Shown in pieces: positions 6,780 through 13,226 of a DNA stretch of 13,242 nt. Each line of letters begins with the position of its first letter. The first letter of the stretch is position 1. This stretch comes from Eubacteriales Family XIII. Incertae Sedis bacterium. Lineage in GTDB: Bacteria > Bacillota > Clostridia > Peptostreptococcales > Anaerovoracaceae. Location of the stretch: contig JAITAX010000120.1 in assembly GCA_031283865.1 (NCBI GenBank), positions 1 through 13,242 on the forward strand, given 5' to 3'. The notes beneath the pieces are model-generated. The model ran no database searches. It was given only the letters and a program-made list of their open reading frames with translations, and was not told where the DNA came from. Made by a program: the position numbers and the translations under genes.

Positions 6780-7350
6780 GAATGCGATAAAGTCAGCCTT
6801 TGAATCCATGATGTTCATATGGGGTGAACCGCTCGACGCAAAGACGGCGGCGGAGGTCGTGCAGATCGACAAAAAGACAGCCTACGAATATTTCAAAGAG
6901 CTTCAGCGCGAATACGACGAGGCGGGGCGCGGCTTGGCCGTGCGCGAAACAGACGGAGCTTTCCGCTTCGTCACGCGGCCCGAAAACTTTGATTATCTGC
7001 AGCGGCTCTGCACGCCCGTCAAGGAGAAGCGGCTTTCGCAGGCGGCGCTGGAGGTGCTCGCGATCATCGCCTATCGGCAGCCCGTGACTAAGGGCGAGAT
7101 CGACATGATCCGCGGCGTCAAGAGCGAGCGGGTGGTCGAGGGGCTTATGAAGAAAGAGCTCGTCGAAGAGGTAGGCAGATCGAACGCCATCGGCCGGCCC
7201 GTACTCTACGGCACGACAAAGAGCTTCCTGCGGCACTTCGATTTTGAGAGCCTGCGCGACCTGCCCGAGATCGAAGACATAGAGGACGCGATCCATGAGC
7301 CGGACCGGGAGAGGCCGGACGAAGCGGAGCAGATCACCTTTCTGCAATAG
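6769..7350 (+). CDS. scpB: Segregation and condensation protein B
   Basis: 193 residues, typical ScpB. Two winged-helix domains are expected. The first is seen in SAFESMMFIWGEPLDAKTAA and the second in LEVLAIIAYRQPVTKGEIDM followed by RGVKSERVVEGLMKKELVEE and GRPVLYGTTKSFLRHF, all family hallmarks. ScpB dimers bind ScpA within the SMC-ScpAB condensin. The ATG at 6769 has AAGGAGG (6753-6759) at good spacing inside the scpA 3' end. The last 17 nt overlap the 3' end of the convergent citrate synthase gene, leaving no room for a conventional terminator between them. Confidence 0.96.
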   Translation: MPNKNAIKSAFESMMFIWGEPLDAKTAAEVVQIDKKTAYEYFKELQREYDEAGRGLAVRETDGAFRFVTRPENFDYLQRLCTPVKEKRLSQAALEVLAIIAYRQPVTKGEIDMIRGVKSERVVEGLMKKELVEEVGRSNAIGRPVLYGTTKSFLRHFDFESLRDLPEIEDIEDAIHEPDRERPDEAEQITFLQ

Positions 7351-8719
7351 CCCTATAGGGGACGCGCTCCGATACGTTCTTATACGCGGGGCGGATGATC
7401 TTGCCCGCGTTAATCAGTTCCTCTATGCGGTGGGCGCTCCAACCCGCTATGCGCGCGATTGCGAATATGGGCGTATAGAGTTCGAGCGGCAGATCGAGCA
7501 TACTGTACACGAAGCCGCTGTAGAAGTCGATGTTGGCGCTGACGCCCTTGTAGATCTTGCGTTCGTCCGCGATCACCTTGGCGGCGAGCCGCTGCACGCT
7601 GCTGTAGAGCTTGTACTCGTCCAGACGCCCTTTTTCTTTCGACAGATTTTCCACGAAGTATTTGAAGATATTGGCGCGCGGGTCCGACAGCGAATAGACC
7701 GCGTGGCCCATGCCGTAGATCAAACCCGCTTTGTCGAAAGCTTCACCGTGGAGCAGGGCGCGCAGATAGCGTTCCAGCTCGTCGTCGTCCGCCCAGTCTT
7801 TCACATGCTTCTTCAAATCCTCGAACATGCGGACGACCTTGATGTTCGCGCCGCCGTGCTTCGGACCTTTCAGCGAGCAGATGGAGGCCGCGACGGAGGA
7901 ATACGTGTCCGTGCCGGAGGAGGACACCACGTGAGTCGTAAAGGTGGAGTTGTTGCCGCCGCCGTGTTCGGCGTGGAGCACGAGGGCCACGTCGAGGATG
8001 TGCGCTTCGAGATCGGTATACTTGCCGTCCTTGCGGAGCATCTGCAGGATGTTTTCCGCCGTGGAAAGCCCGGCTTTCGGCGTGTGAATGAAGAGGTCGT
8101 CGTTTGCGAAGTAGTGGCGGAAAGATTGGTAGCCGTAGACGGACAGCAGCGGGAAGACCGCCGTCAGAAGCAGGGACTGCCGCAGCACGTTCGGGATGTC
8201 CGTTTCGTTGGCCTTTGTGTCGTAGGAATGCAGCGTAAGCACGCTCCGCGCCAGCGTGTTCATCATATCCGCATTCGGCGCTTTCATGATGATGTCGCGG
8301 ACGAAGCTTGTGGGCAGGGTCCTGTACTGTTCAAGCAGCCGCGTGAAGTCGCCGAGCTGCTTTTCGGTCGGCAGCATCCCGAAGATCAGCAGGTAGGCGC
8401 ATTCCTCGAAACCGAAGCGCTGCTCGCGGATGAAGCCTTTCACGAAGTCTTCCACGTTGACGCCGCGAAAGAAGAGCTTGCCCTCAATCGGAATCTTTTC
8501 GCCCGAAGACGTGTCGAACGCTTGGATTTCCGAGATCTCCGTCAAACCCGTCAATACGCCGTTGCCGTCCAGATCGCGCAGGCCGCGGTTCACGCGGTGC
8601 TTCGTGTAGAGCGCGGCGTCGATGCGTCCGTTTTCGACACACAGCTTTGCAAGCTGTTCGAGTTCCGGCGTGATTTCGGAATATTTATCGTCAAGTGTAT
8701 TGAATCCTGTCTGTAACAT
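7334..8719 (-). CDS. gltA: Citrate synthase (citrate/2-methylcitrate synthase family)
   Basis: 461 residues, consistent with the longer citrate synthases of Clostridia. It condenses acetyl-CoA and oxaloacetate to citrate; a 2-methylcitrate synthase (propionyl-CoA) role cannot be excluded. Catalytic elements are visible: LHAEHGGGNNSTF (His252), GPKHGGAN (His288), GMGHAVYSLSDPRA (His339, the usual active-site loop) and ANIDFYSGFVY (Asp398). This is the Si-type fold, not the unrelated Re-type enzyme. The start ATG (8717-8719) has AGGAGGT at 8727-8733 and a good promoter just upstream. It is transcribed against scpB and divergently from rluB. No aconitase or isocitrate dehydrogenase is in view, so whether it feeds glutamate synthesis is inference. 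Confidence 0.93.
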   Translation of the reverse strand: MLQTGFNTLDDKYSEITPELEQLAKLCVENGRIDAALYTKHRVNRGLRDLDGNGVLTGLTEISEIQAFDTSSGEKIPIEGKLFFRGVNVEDFVKGFIREQRFGFEECAYLLIFGMLPTEKQLGDFTRLLEQYRTLPTSFVRDIIMKAPNADMMNTLARSVLTLHSYDTKANETDIPNVLRQSLLLTAVFPLLSVYGYQSFRHYFANDDLFIHTPKAGLSTAENILQMLRKDGKYTDLEAHILDVALVLHAEHGGGNNSTFTTHVVSSSGTDTYSSVAASICSLKGPKHGGANIKVVRMFEDLKKHVKDWADDDELERYLRALLHGEAFDKAGLIYGMGHAVYSLSDPRANIFKYFVENLSKEKGRLDEYKLYSSVQRLAAKVIADERKIYKGVSANIDFYSGFVYSMLDLPLELYTPIFAIARIAGWSAHRIEELINAGKIIRPAYKNVSERVPYRAIAER

Positions 8720-8744
8720 ACATCTTACCTCCTGTGTGTGTGTT

Positions 8745-8773
8745 GTATTATATCCGATTTTTAAAGCGCCGAC
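8745..8773 (-). promoter_or_regulatory. Promoter for citrate synthase
   Basis: Read on the minus strand: TTGTCG (8773-8768), a 17-bp spacer and a perfect TATAAT (8750-8745). The predicted start is near 8738, giving a leader of only about 20 nt that is mostly the ribosome binding site. Confidence 0.65.
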
Positions 8774-8776
8774 AAC

Positions 8777-8804
8777 ACTGTATTTTTTACCTTGTATTTT
8801 TTAC
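8777..8804. repeat. Perfect 14-bp tandem duplication between divergent promoters
   Basis: TGTATTTTTTACCT occurs twice back to back (8777-8790 and 8791-8804). Each unit contains a small dyad, GTA-N5-TAC. The pair lies immediately upstream of the citrate synthase -35 (8768-8773) and 3 bp before the rluB -35 (8808-8813), the right place for an activator or shared-repressor site. An A-tract UP element is the simpler alternative. Confidence 0.8.
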
Positions 8805-8807
8805 CTT

Positions 8808-8836
8808 TGTTTACATGCGCGGCGGCTTGGTATATA
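8808..8836 (+). promoter_or_regulatory. Promoter for rluB
   Basis: TTTACA (8808-8813), a 17-bp spacer and TATATA (8831-8836), with TGG (8828-8830) forming an extended -10. The predicted start is near 8843, about 20 nt before the rluB ATG. It is divergent from the citrate synthase promoter. Confidence 0.55.
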
Positions 8837-8862
8837 CTATCAAGTAGGGAGGCGATAAAGGA

Positions 8863-9576
8863 ATGCGTTTGAACAAGTACATCGCGTCGGCGGGAATTTG
8901 CAGCCGCCGCAAGGCGGACGCGCTGACAGAAAACGGAAACGTAAAGGTGAACGGACTCGTCGTGCGCGAAATGGGCTATGACGTGAAAGAGGGCGACGTC
9001 GTGGAGCTGGGCGGCCGCGCCATAAAGCCTGCGGACAAGCGCGTCTGCATCATTTTGAACAAACCCAAGGGCTACATCACCTCCGCCTCTGACGCGCAGA
9101 ATCGTCCGACGGTCATGGACCTGCTCGGCGACGTTTCGGAGCGCGTATTTCCCGTGGGGCGATTGGACTGCGACACCGCGGGTCTGTTGATTCTGACGAA
9201 CGACGGCGCGCTCTCGCAGATGCTGACGCACCCGAAACACAAGATACACAAGACCTATCACGCGAAAGTCAGCGGCCTTTTGTCCGATGAGCGGATCGCC
9301 CGCCTGAGAAAGGGCGTGGATCTCGGCGGCTTTGTCACCGCGCCCGCGAAGCTGCGGGTGCTGCGGCAGTCGGAGCACGTGACGACGGTCGAAATCCGCA
9401 TATTTGAGGGAAAGAACCGTCAGGTCCGCAGGATGTTCGCCGCAGTCGGCAACAAGGTCGTCGAACTCGAACGCGTGGCCGTGGGCGACATCCTCTTGGG
9501 GCGTCTCAAAGAGGGGCATTACAGGAAGATGACCCACCGGGAGCTTGCGTACCTCGATGCGCTTTCGCGGAAATGA
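8863..9576 (+). CDS. rluB: rRNA pseudouridine synthase, RluB/RsuA family
   Basis: 237 residues, normal for the family. An N-terminal S4 RNA-binding domain (MRLNKYIASAGICSRRKADA) is followed by the catalytic domain with NKPKGYITS, the active-site motif VGRLDCDTAGLLILTNDG (catalytic Asp102) and EGKNRQVRRMF (182-192). RluB in B. subtilis and E. coli makes a pseudouridine in helix 80-90 of 23S rRNA (2605 region); the exact target here is inferred. The ATG at 8863 has AGGGAGG (8846-8852) at 10-nt spacing. In many Firmicutes it lies near scpAB; here citrate synthase intervenes on the other strand. Confidence 0.93.
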   Translation: MRLNKYIASAGICSRRKADALTENGNVKVNGLVVREMGYDVKEGDVVELGGRAIKPADKRVCIILNKPKGYITSASDAQNRPTVMDLLGDVSERVFPVGRLDCDTAGLLILTNDGALSQMLTHPKHKIHKTYHAKVSGLLSDERIARLRKGVDLGGFVTAPAKLRVLRQSEHVTTVEIRIFEGKNRQVRRMFAAVGNKVVELERVAVGDILLGRLKEGHYRKMTHRELAYLDALSRK

Positions 9577-9587
9577 GGGGCCGGGGC

Positions 9588-9645
9588 GCGCCGCTCGCGG
9601 CGGCGCAATCGGCGCAATCGGCGCAGTACGGCGCAGCACGGCAAT
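9588..9645. repeat. GC hairpin and short CGGCGCA repeats after rluB
   Basis: A 7-bp all-GC stem (GCGCCGC 9588-9594 / GCGGCGC 9600-9606) is followed by units starting at 9601, 9610, 9619 and 9629 (CGGCGCAAT twice, then CGGCGCAGTA and CGGCGCAGCA), with a partial unit at 9639. No T tract follows, so a classical terminator is not supported on the plus strand. It may be a slippage-generated simple repeat. Confidence 0.6.
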
Positions 9646-9676
9646 CCTGACGATACGAAAACGATTTTGCCGGCGC

Positions 9677-9686
9677 AAAGGAGGTG
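9677..9686 (+). other. Orphan strong ribosome binding site
   Basis: AAAGGAGGTG is a near-perfect Shine-Dalgarno sequence, but no ATG, GTG or TTG follows at usable spacing. The only nearby start, GTG at 9684, lies inside it. That frame would encode 24 residues and end at 9758, overlapping the next gene's start. It may be a remnant of a lost gene or a decoy site. Confidence 0.4.
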
Positions 9687-9750
9687 AAAACAAGCGATAT
9701 CCGCCGCCCAACCGACAATATTACAAAAAAAGACAAGGAGGAATTTTTAT

Positions 9751-10431
9751 ATGATTGACAAACTCAAAACGGCCGATGAAGCGGTCGCCGCAATCGGCGA
9801 CGGCGCGACGATCATGGTCGGCGGGTTTATGGCCTGCGGAACCCCGGAAATACTCATCGACGCGCTCGTGAGAAAGGGTCCGAAAAACCTCACGATCATC
9901 TGCAACGATGCCGGCGTGCCGGGACGCGGCGTCGGCAAGCTGCTCTCAAACGGGCAGATTCACACGCTGATCGCCTCGCATGTGGGCCTGAACCCCGAGG
10001 TGGCGCATCGCATGAACACCGACGTAGCCAAGGACAAGCTGATCTGCAATCTCGTGCCGCAGGGTACGCTGGCAGAGCGCATTCGCTCGGGCGGCTTCGG
10101 CATAGGCGGTTTCCTGACGCCCACGGGCGTCGGCACGATTGTCGCGGAGGGCAAGCAGGTGATCAACATAGAGGGCAGGGACTACCTGCTGGAGCTGCCG
10201 CTGCGCGCCGAGTTCGCGCTGATTCGGGGTTCCGTTACCGATAAATCCGGCAATACCGTCTACAACGGGACCACGCGGACTTTCAATCCGATGATGGCCG
10301 CCGCTGCGGATTATGTGATCGTCGGCGCCTGCGAGATCGTGGAGGTCGGCAAGATCGATCCGAACAACGTGGTAACGCCGGGAATCTTTGTGGATGTGAT
10401 TGTGGGAGGTGAAAAGGCATGGCAGATATAA
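9751..10431 (+). CDS. atoD: 3-oxoacid/acetate CoA-transferase, subunit A
   Basis: 226 residues, normal for the alpha subunit of two-component class I CoA-transferases (AtoD/CtfA/ScoA). Family signatures are TIMVGGFMACGTPE (20-33), LIASHVGLNPE, LVPQGTLAERIRSGGFGIGG, FLTPTGVGT and NVVTPGIFVD near the end. With subunit B it moves CoA between acetyl-, butyryl- or acetoacetyl-CoA and free acids; which substrate is used cannot be read from sequence. The ATG at 9751 has AAGGAGG (9735-9741) at 9 nt. No clear promoter was found in the 174-bp gap after rluB, so it may be read through from rluB or use a weak promoter. It overlaps subunit B by 13 nt. Confidence 0.93.
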   Translation: MIDKLKTADEAVAAIGDGATIMVGGFMACGTPEILIDALVRKGPKNLTIICNDAGVPGRGVGKLLSNGQIHTLIASHVGLNPEVAHRMNTDVAKDKLICNLVPQGTLAERIRSGGFGIGGFLTPTGVGTIVAEGKQVINIEGRDYLLELPLRAEFALIRGSVTDKSGNTVYNGTTRTFNPMMAAAADYVIVGACEIVEVGKIDPNNVVTPGIFVDVIVGGEKAWQI

Positions 10432-11084
10432 AGGCCGTCATCGCGGCGAGGGTCGCGCAGGAATTGAAGAACGGCGACGTGGTGAACCTCGGCATCGGTC
10501 TGCCCACGCTCGTGGCGGACCACCTGCCGGAGGGCGTCACGATCATCCTCCAGTCGGAGAACGGGATCATGGGCATGGGCGCGGCTGCGGCGCCGGGCAG
10601 CGAGGACGTGGATATTGTGAACGCCGGCGCGCAGTACGTGACGGCGAATAAGGGCGCGATGTTCTTTGACAGCGCCACCTCTTTCGGCATCATTCGCGGC
10701 GGGCATGTGGACGCGACGATCCTCGGCGCGCTCGAGGTGGACGAACACGGCAACCTCGCGAATTGGATCGTGCCGGGCAAGATGGTCCCCGGCATGGGCG
10801 GCGCGATGGATCTCGTCGTCGGCGCCCGCAAGGTAATCATCGCGATGACGCACACGCAGAAAGGCAAGCCGAAAATCCTGAAAGAATGCACGCTGCCCTA
10901 CACCGCCGTCGGCGTCGTGGACCTGATTATAACGGAGATGGGCGTCATGGAGCTTACACCTGCGGGCATCGTTCTCAAGGAACTGAACGAGGGCTTTACG
11001 GCGGAGCAGGTGCAGGAAGCCACGGAGGCGCGCCTGATTATCGCCCCGGACCTGAAAGTCGTGAAGCAAGCCGTGAAACAATAG
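10419..11084 (+). CDS. atoA: 3-oxoacid/acetate CoA-transferase, subunit B
   Basis: 221 residues, normal for the beta subunit (AtoA/CtfB/ScoB). The catalytic glutamate is Glu47 in IILQSENGIMGMG, the class I motif; it forms the covalent glutamyl-CoA thioester. Other signatures are GDVVNLGIGLPTLVADHLP, NWIVPGKMVPGMGGAMDLV and TEMGVMEL. A strong GGGAGGTGA (10404-10412) precedes the ATG inside the subunit A gene. The 13-nt overlap fits balanced production of the two subunits of the complex. The gene ends 18 nt before a structured inverted-repeat element. Confidence 0.94.
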   Translation: MADIKAVIAARVAQELKNGDVVNLGIGLPTLVADHLPEGVTIILQSENGIMGMGAAAAPGSEDVDIVNAGAQYVTANKGAMFFDSATSFGIIRGGHVDATILGALEVDEHGNLANWIVPGKMVPGMGGAMDLVVGARKVIIAMTHTQKGKPKILKECTLPYTAVGVVDLIITEMGVMELTPAGIVLKELNEGFTAEQVQEATEARLIIAPDLKVVKQAVKQ

Positions 11085-11102
11085 AAAACACTTGTCGATA
11101 AA

Positions 11103-11209
11103 GCGCGAACAGCCTGTGGACAAAACAGCCTTTTGTGCGGGGTTCTTGGCCCATGCACAAGGAAAATCAAGGCTTCTTCATTCAAGAAATAATCCACAGG
11201 CTTGCGTGC
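11103..11209. ncRNA. Candidate structured RNA (nested inverted repeats)
   Basis: Nested arms are: GCGCG/CGTGC (11103-11107 with 11205-11209, one G-U), AGCCTGTGGA/TCCACAGGCT (11111-11120 with 11193-11202, perfect 10 bp), AGCCTT/AAGGCT (11127-11132 with 11169-11174) and TTGTGC/GCACAA (11133-11138 with 11155-11160). A side hairpin TTCTT/AAGAA lies at 11174-11188, sharing base 11174 with the third helix. Together these make one ~107-nt fold. The strand is unclear. On plus it would be a 3' UTR element of the CoA-transferase mRNA, and the G-U pair favours this. On minus it starts exactly where the promoter at 11215-11243 would begin transcription. It matches no RNA family I can recall. Confidence 0.35.
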
Positions 11210-11246
11210 ACAAAATTGTATACAATCTTTTCGCGCATGTGGAAAA
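11115..11246. promoter_or_regulatory. Three near-consensus DnaA boxes
   Basis: TGTGGACAA (11115-11123), TAATCCACA (11190-11198) and TGTGGAAAA (11238-11246) each differ by one base from TTATCCACA or its complement. The first two lie in the arms of an inverted repeat, so they are not independent. DnaA binding is not shown. Confidence 0.3.
11215..11243 (-). promoter_or_regulatory. Possible minus-strand promoter over a 12-bp palindrome
   Basis: On the minus strand, TCCACA (11243-11238), a 17-bp spacer and TACAAT (11220-11215). The -10 is half of the perfect palindrome ATTGTATACAAT (11215-11226), which resembles operators of GntR-type repressors. The predicted start near 11209 is the edge of the nested-stem element. 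The 35-box is only 4/6. Confidence 0.35.
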
Positions 11247-11322
11247 ACAAAAAAACAAGGAAAAACAAGCCGTTTTTCGGCTGTTAAAAATTGTTCGTTC
11301 ACGTGCAAACATCGGTTTACAG

Positions 11323-11375
11323 AAAAATAAACCGCCCCCGCGGCAAAACCGCCCCCGCGGTCTTGCCGCGGGGCG
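11323..11375 (-). terminator. Stacked terminator-like hairpins sharing one arm
   Basis: The sequence AAACCGCCCCCGCGG occurs at 11329-11343 and 11346-11360 (17-bp period). Either copy can pair with the arm GCCGCGGGGCG (11365-11375), giving 10-11 bp GC stems with one bulge. Read on the minus strand, the nearer copy is followed by GTTTT and the farther by GTTTATTTTT. This fits termination of the SLH-protein transcript. A separate 7-bp dyad (CGGTTTA/TAAACCG, 11313-11334) overlaps the T-rich side. Confidence 0.5.
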
Positions 11376-11433
11376 TTGAACTCGTTTGCGTAACAGAACC
11401 CGTTTCCCGACGGCGACGGAACCGCGCAAACTG

Positions 11434-11462
11434 AAAAAATCCATCGACACAGACGGAGTGTC
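11434..11462 (-). terminator. Weak hairpin after the SLH gene
   Basis: On the minus strand GACAC (11462-11458) pairs with GTGTC (11450-11446) and is followed within a few bases by six T residues (11439-11434). The 5-bp stem is short, so this is at best a partial terminator upstream of the stronger GC hairpins. Confidence 0.25.
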
Positions 11463-11497
11463 CTGATTTTATATGTCTCAAACTTTCATCTGCGCTC

Positions 11498-13171
11498 CTA
11501 CAGCAGATCCGCCGAGCGCAGCATCCGGTACAGCATCTCCGCGATCTCGGCCCGCGTCACCTGCTCTTTCGGCTTGATGTCGAGCGCCGAATCATCCAAA
11601 ATCCGCTCGGCGTAGCAGAACGCGAGCGACGCTTGCGCCCAGTCTGCGGCGCTGCGGTAGTCGCCGAACTGCGCAAGTGTGTCGCGGATCGCAGCCGCGT
11701 CAAGTTCCGTGTCGCGTCCCGCGAGCTTTGCCGCGCGCGCGACCATGACCGCCGCCTCCTGCCGCGTAATCGCGCCTGCGGGCTTAAAAAGATCGCCGCC
11801 GACACCGCCCGCTATGCCGTAGAAATCGGCGGTATGCACGTAGGAGAAGTACCAGGCGCCCTGCTTCACGTCGCCAAACGGATATTCGCCGCCGCCTTTC
11901 GCCGCAGGCTCAAGTCCAAGTCCGCGCACGATGATCGCGGCAAATTCGGCGCGCGTCACGTTCGCGTCCGGCGCGAAGCTTTCATCCGTCATGCCGGTCA
12001 GAATGCCGCGCGCGGCGAGGGCCTCAATCGCGTCCTTGCTTGCGTGACCCGAGATGTCGTCAAATGTCTTGCCGGCCGCCGTCACAGGCACGGGCCTTAC
12101 ATCCGTATGCCTTTCGGGCAGGCCGTCCGTGCCGGCGGCCGGCGCGCCCTGCGTCTCGGCGGGCGCGCCGCGTTTCGCGGCGTCGTCCATGCGGTAGAGC
12201 GAGTTCTTGCCGTCCGCCGCTCGCTGCGCCGCGACAATTCCGTAGAAAGCCTGTTCCGTGGACATTTGGCTGTTACCCGAACCCGCTGTTGTGTGGCGGA
12301 AGCTGCCGTCCGCGTTTTGGAAGCTGAGGATATTGTCTGTGAGGCTGTGGCCGTTCTTGACGAAACGCGAATCGTCCGCGGGGATGCCAAGCTCGCAGAG
12401 CGCGACGAGCACCTGCACGACGCTCTCCGAGTTGACGTCGCCCCAACCCGTGTAGCCGCCCTTGTCATCCTGCAGCGCGGAGAGGAAGCGCAGCGCTTTC
12501 TCCGTCGCCGCCTTGACCTCGGGCCTGTCTTGGTACTTCGCAAGGGCCTGCAGCGCCATGCCCGTCAAATCCGGATCGCCCTTTTCGCCCGCGCGAATCT
12601 TTCCGTCCGCGCCCGCCGTCAGGTTCCAGCCGCCGTCCGCGACCTGCCTGCGCAGAATTTCTTCGATGTACAGCGCGCGCGTGGCCTGCGTCTTTGCGTC
12701 GCTGTTCTTTGGAATGGCGTAATCCCCGCTGTCGAGCGCGATCAGCGCCCAGATCGGACCGTTGATGCCCTGCCATATCGTGCGTTCGAAATCGCCGAGC
12801 GCGACGGTCAGATCAAAACCCGCGACGCTGCGCGGATCGTAGCCGGCCGCCGTCAGGCCGAGGATCACGCGGCTGTATTCCGTGTATTTTTTCTCGTGCA
12901 ACACGCCGCCCGAATCCGCAACAGCGTCCTCAACGGCCCTGCGGTAGCCCTCAAAATAGGCGTCCGGCACGGACGCGCCGCTGCGAGCCAGCCCGATGAC
13001 GGCCCATTCCCCACCGGCGGAGCCGATTTCGGGGGCCTTGACCGTTTTGAGCATATAGGCCGCCGCGTCAAGGACCGCCTTGTCGAGTGTCGCGTCGTCG
13101 GCGGCGAAAGCCGGGGTGAACAACGCCTGCGCGAACGCGAGCGTGAGGAGGATCACCAAGAGTCTTTTCAT
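11498..13171 (-). CDS. Secreted alpha-toroid (prenyltransferase-like) protein with three SLH domains
   Basis: 557 residues. A signal peptide (MKRLLVILLTLAFAQALFTP, cleavage probably after AFA at residue 23) directs export. Residues ~25-320 form an alpha/alpha-toroid like the prenyltransferase/squalene-oxidase repeat, with DGGWNLT (179-185), DDKGGYTGWGDVNSESVVQV and NADGSFRHTTAGSGNSQMST (287-304). The cyclase DxDD motif and zinc ligands of true enzymes were not seen, so binding or structure is more likely than catalysis. An Ala/Pro-rich linker (about 330-365) leads to three SLH domains (about 370-418, 431-480, 501-551) with TRAE, TRQE and TRAE motifs, which anchor proteins to secondary cell-wall polymers. 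The start has AGAAAGGA (13188-13181) upstream. The substrate is unknown. Confidence 0.9.
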   Translation of the reverse strand: MKRLLVILLTLAFAQALFTPAFAADDATLDKAVLDAAAYMLKTVKAPEIGSAGGEWAVIGLARSGASVPDAYFEGYRRAVEDAVADSGGVLHEKKYTEYSRVILGLTAAGYDPRSVAGFDLTVALGDFERTIWQGINGPIWALIALDSGDYAIPKNSDAKTQATRALYIEEILRRQVADGGWNLTAGADGKIRAGEKGDPDLTGMALQALAKYQDRPEVKAATEKALRFLSALQDDKGGYTGWGDVNSESVVQVLVALCELGIPADDSRFVKNGHSLTDNILSFQNADGSFRHTTAGSGNSQMSTEQAFYGIVAAQRAADGKNSLYRMDDAAKRGAPAETQGAPAAGTDGLPERHTDVRPVPVTAAGKTFDDISGHASKDAIEALAARGILTGMTDESFAPDANVTRAEFAAIIVRGLGLEPAAKGGGEYPFGDVKQGAWYFSYVHTADFYGIAGGVGGDLFKPAGAITRQEAAVMVARAAKLAGRDTELDAAAIRDTLAQFGDYRSAADWAQASLAFCYAERILDDSALDIKPKEQVTRAEIAEMLYRMLRSADLL

Positions 13172-13226
13172 TGTATAGTTTCCTTTCTGCGCGCCCGGGA
13201 AAAGGTCTTTGCCCGAGGCTTTTTCT

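Noticed and set aside
7295..8716. 473-residue plus-strand ORF antisense to citrate synthase
   Set aside because: It mirrors the citrate synthase gene codon for codon; His/Val/Arg-rich antisense products are typical artefacts of GC-rich genes.
9545..9754. 69-residue plus-strand ORF between rluB and atoD
   Set aside because: It starts inside rluB without a binding site and translates simple GC repeats; no conserved features.
11092..11379. 95-residue plus-strand ORF in the gap after atoA
   Set aside because: No ribosome binding site, Lys/Arg/Gln-rich translation without domains, and it spans inverted repeats and GC hairpins better explained as non-coding structure.
11085..11497. Chromosomal replication origin
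   Set aside because: DnaA-box-like sites are imperfect and few, and none of the usual origin neighbours (dnaA, dnaN, rpmH) is nearby.
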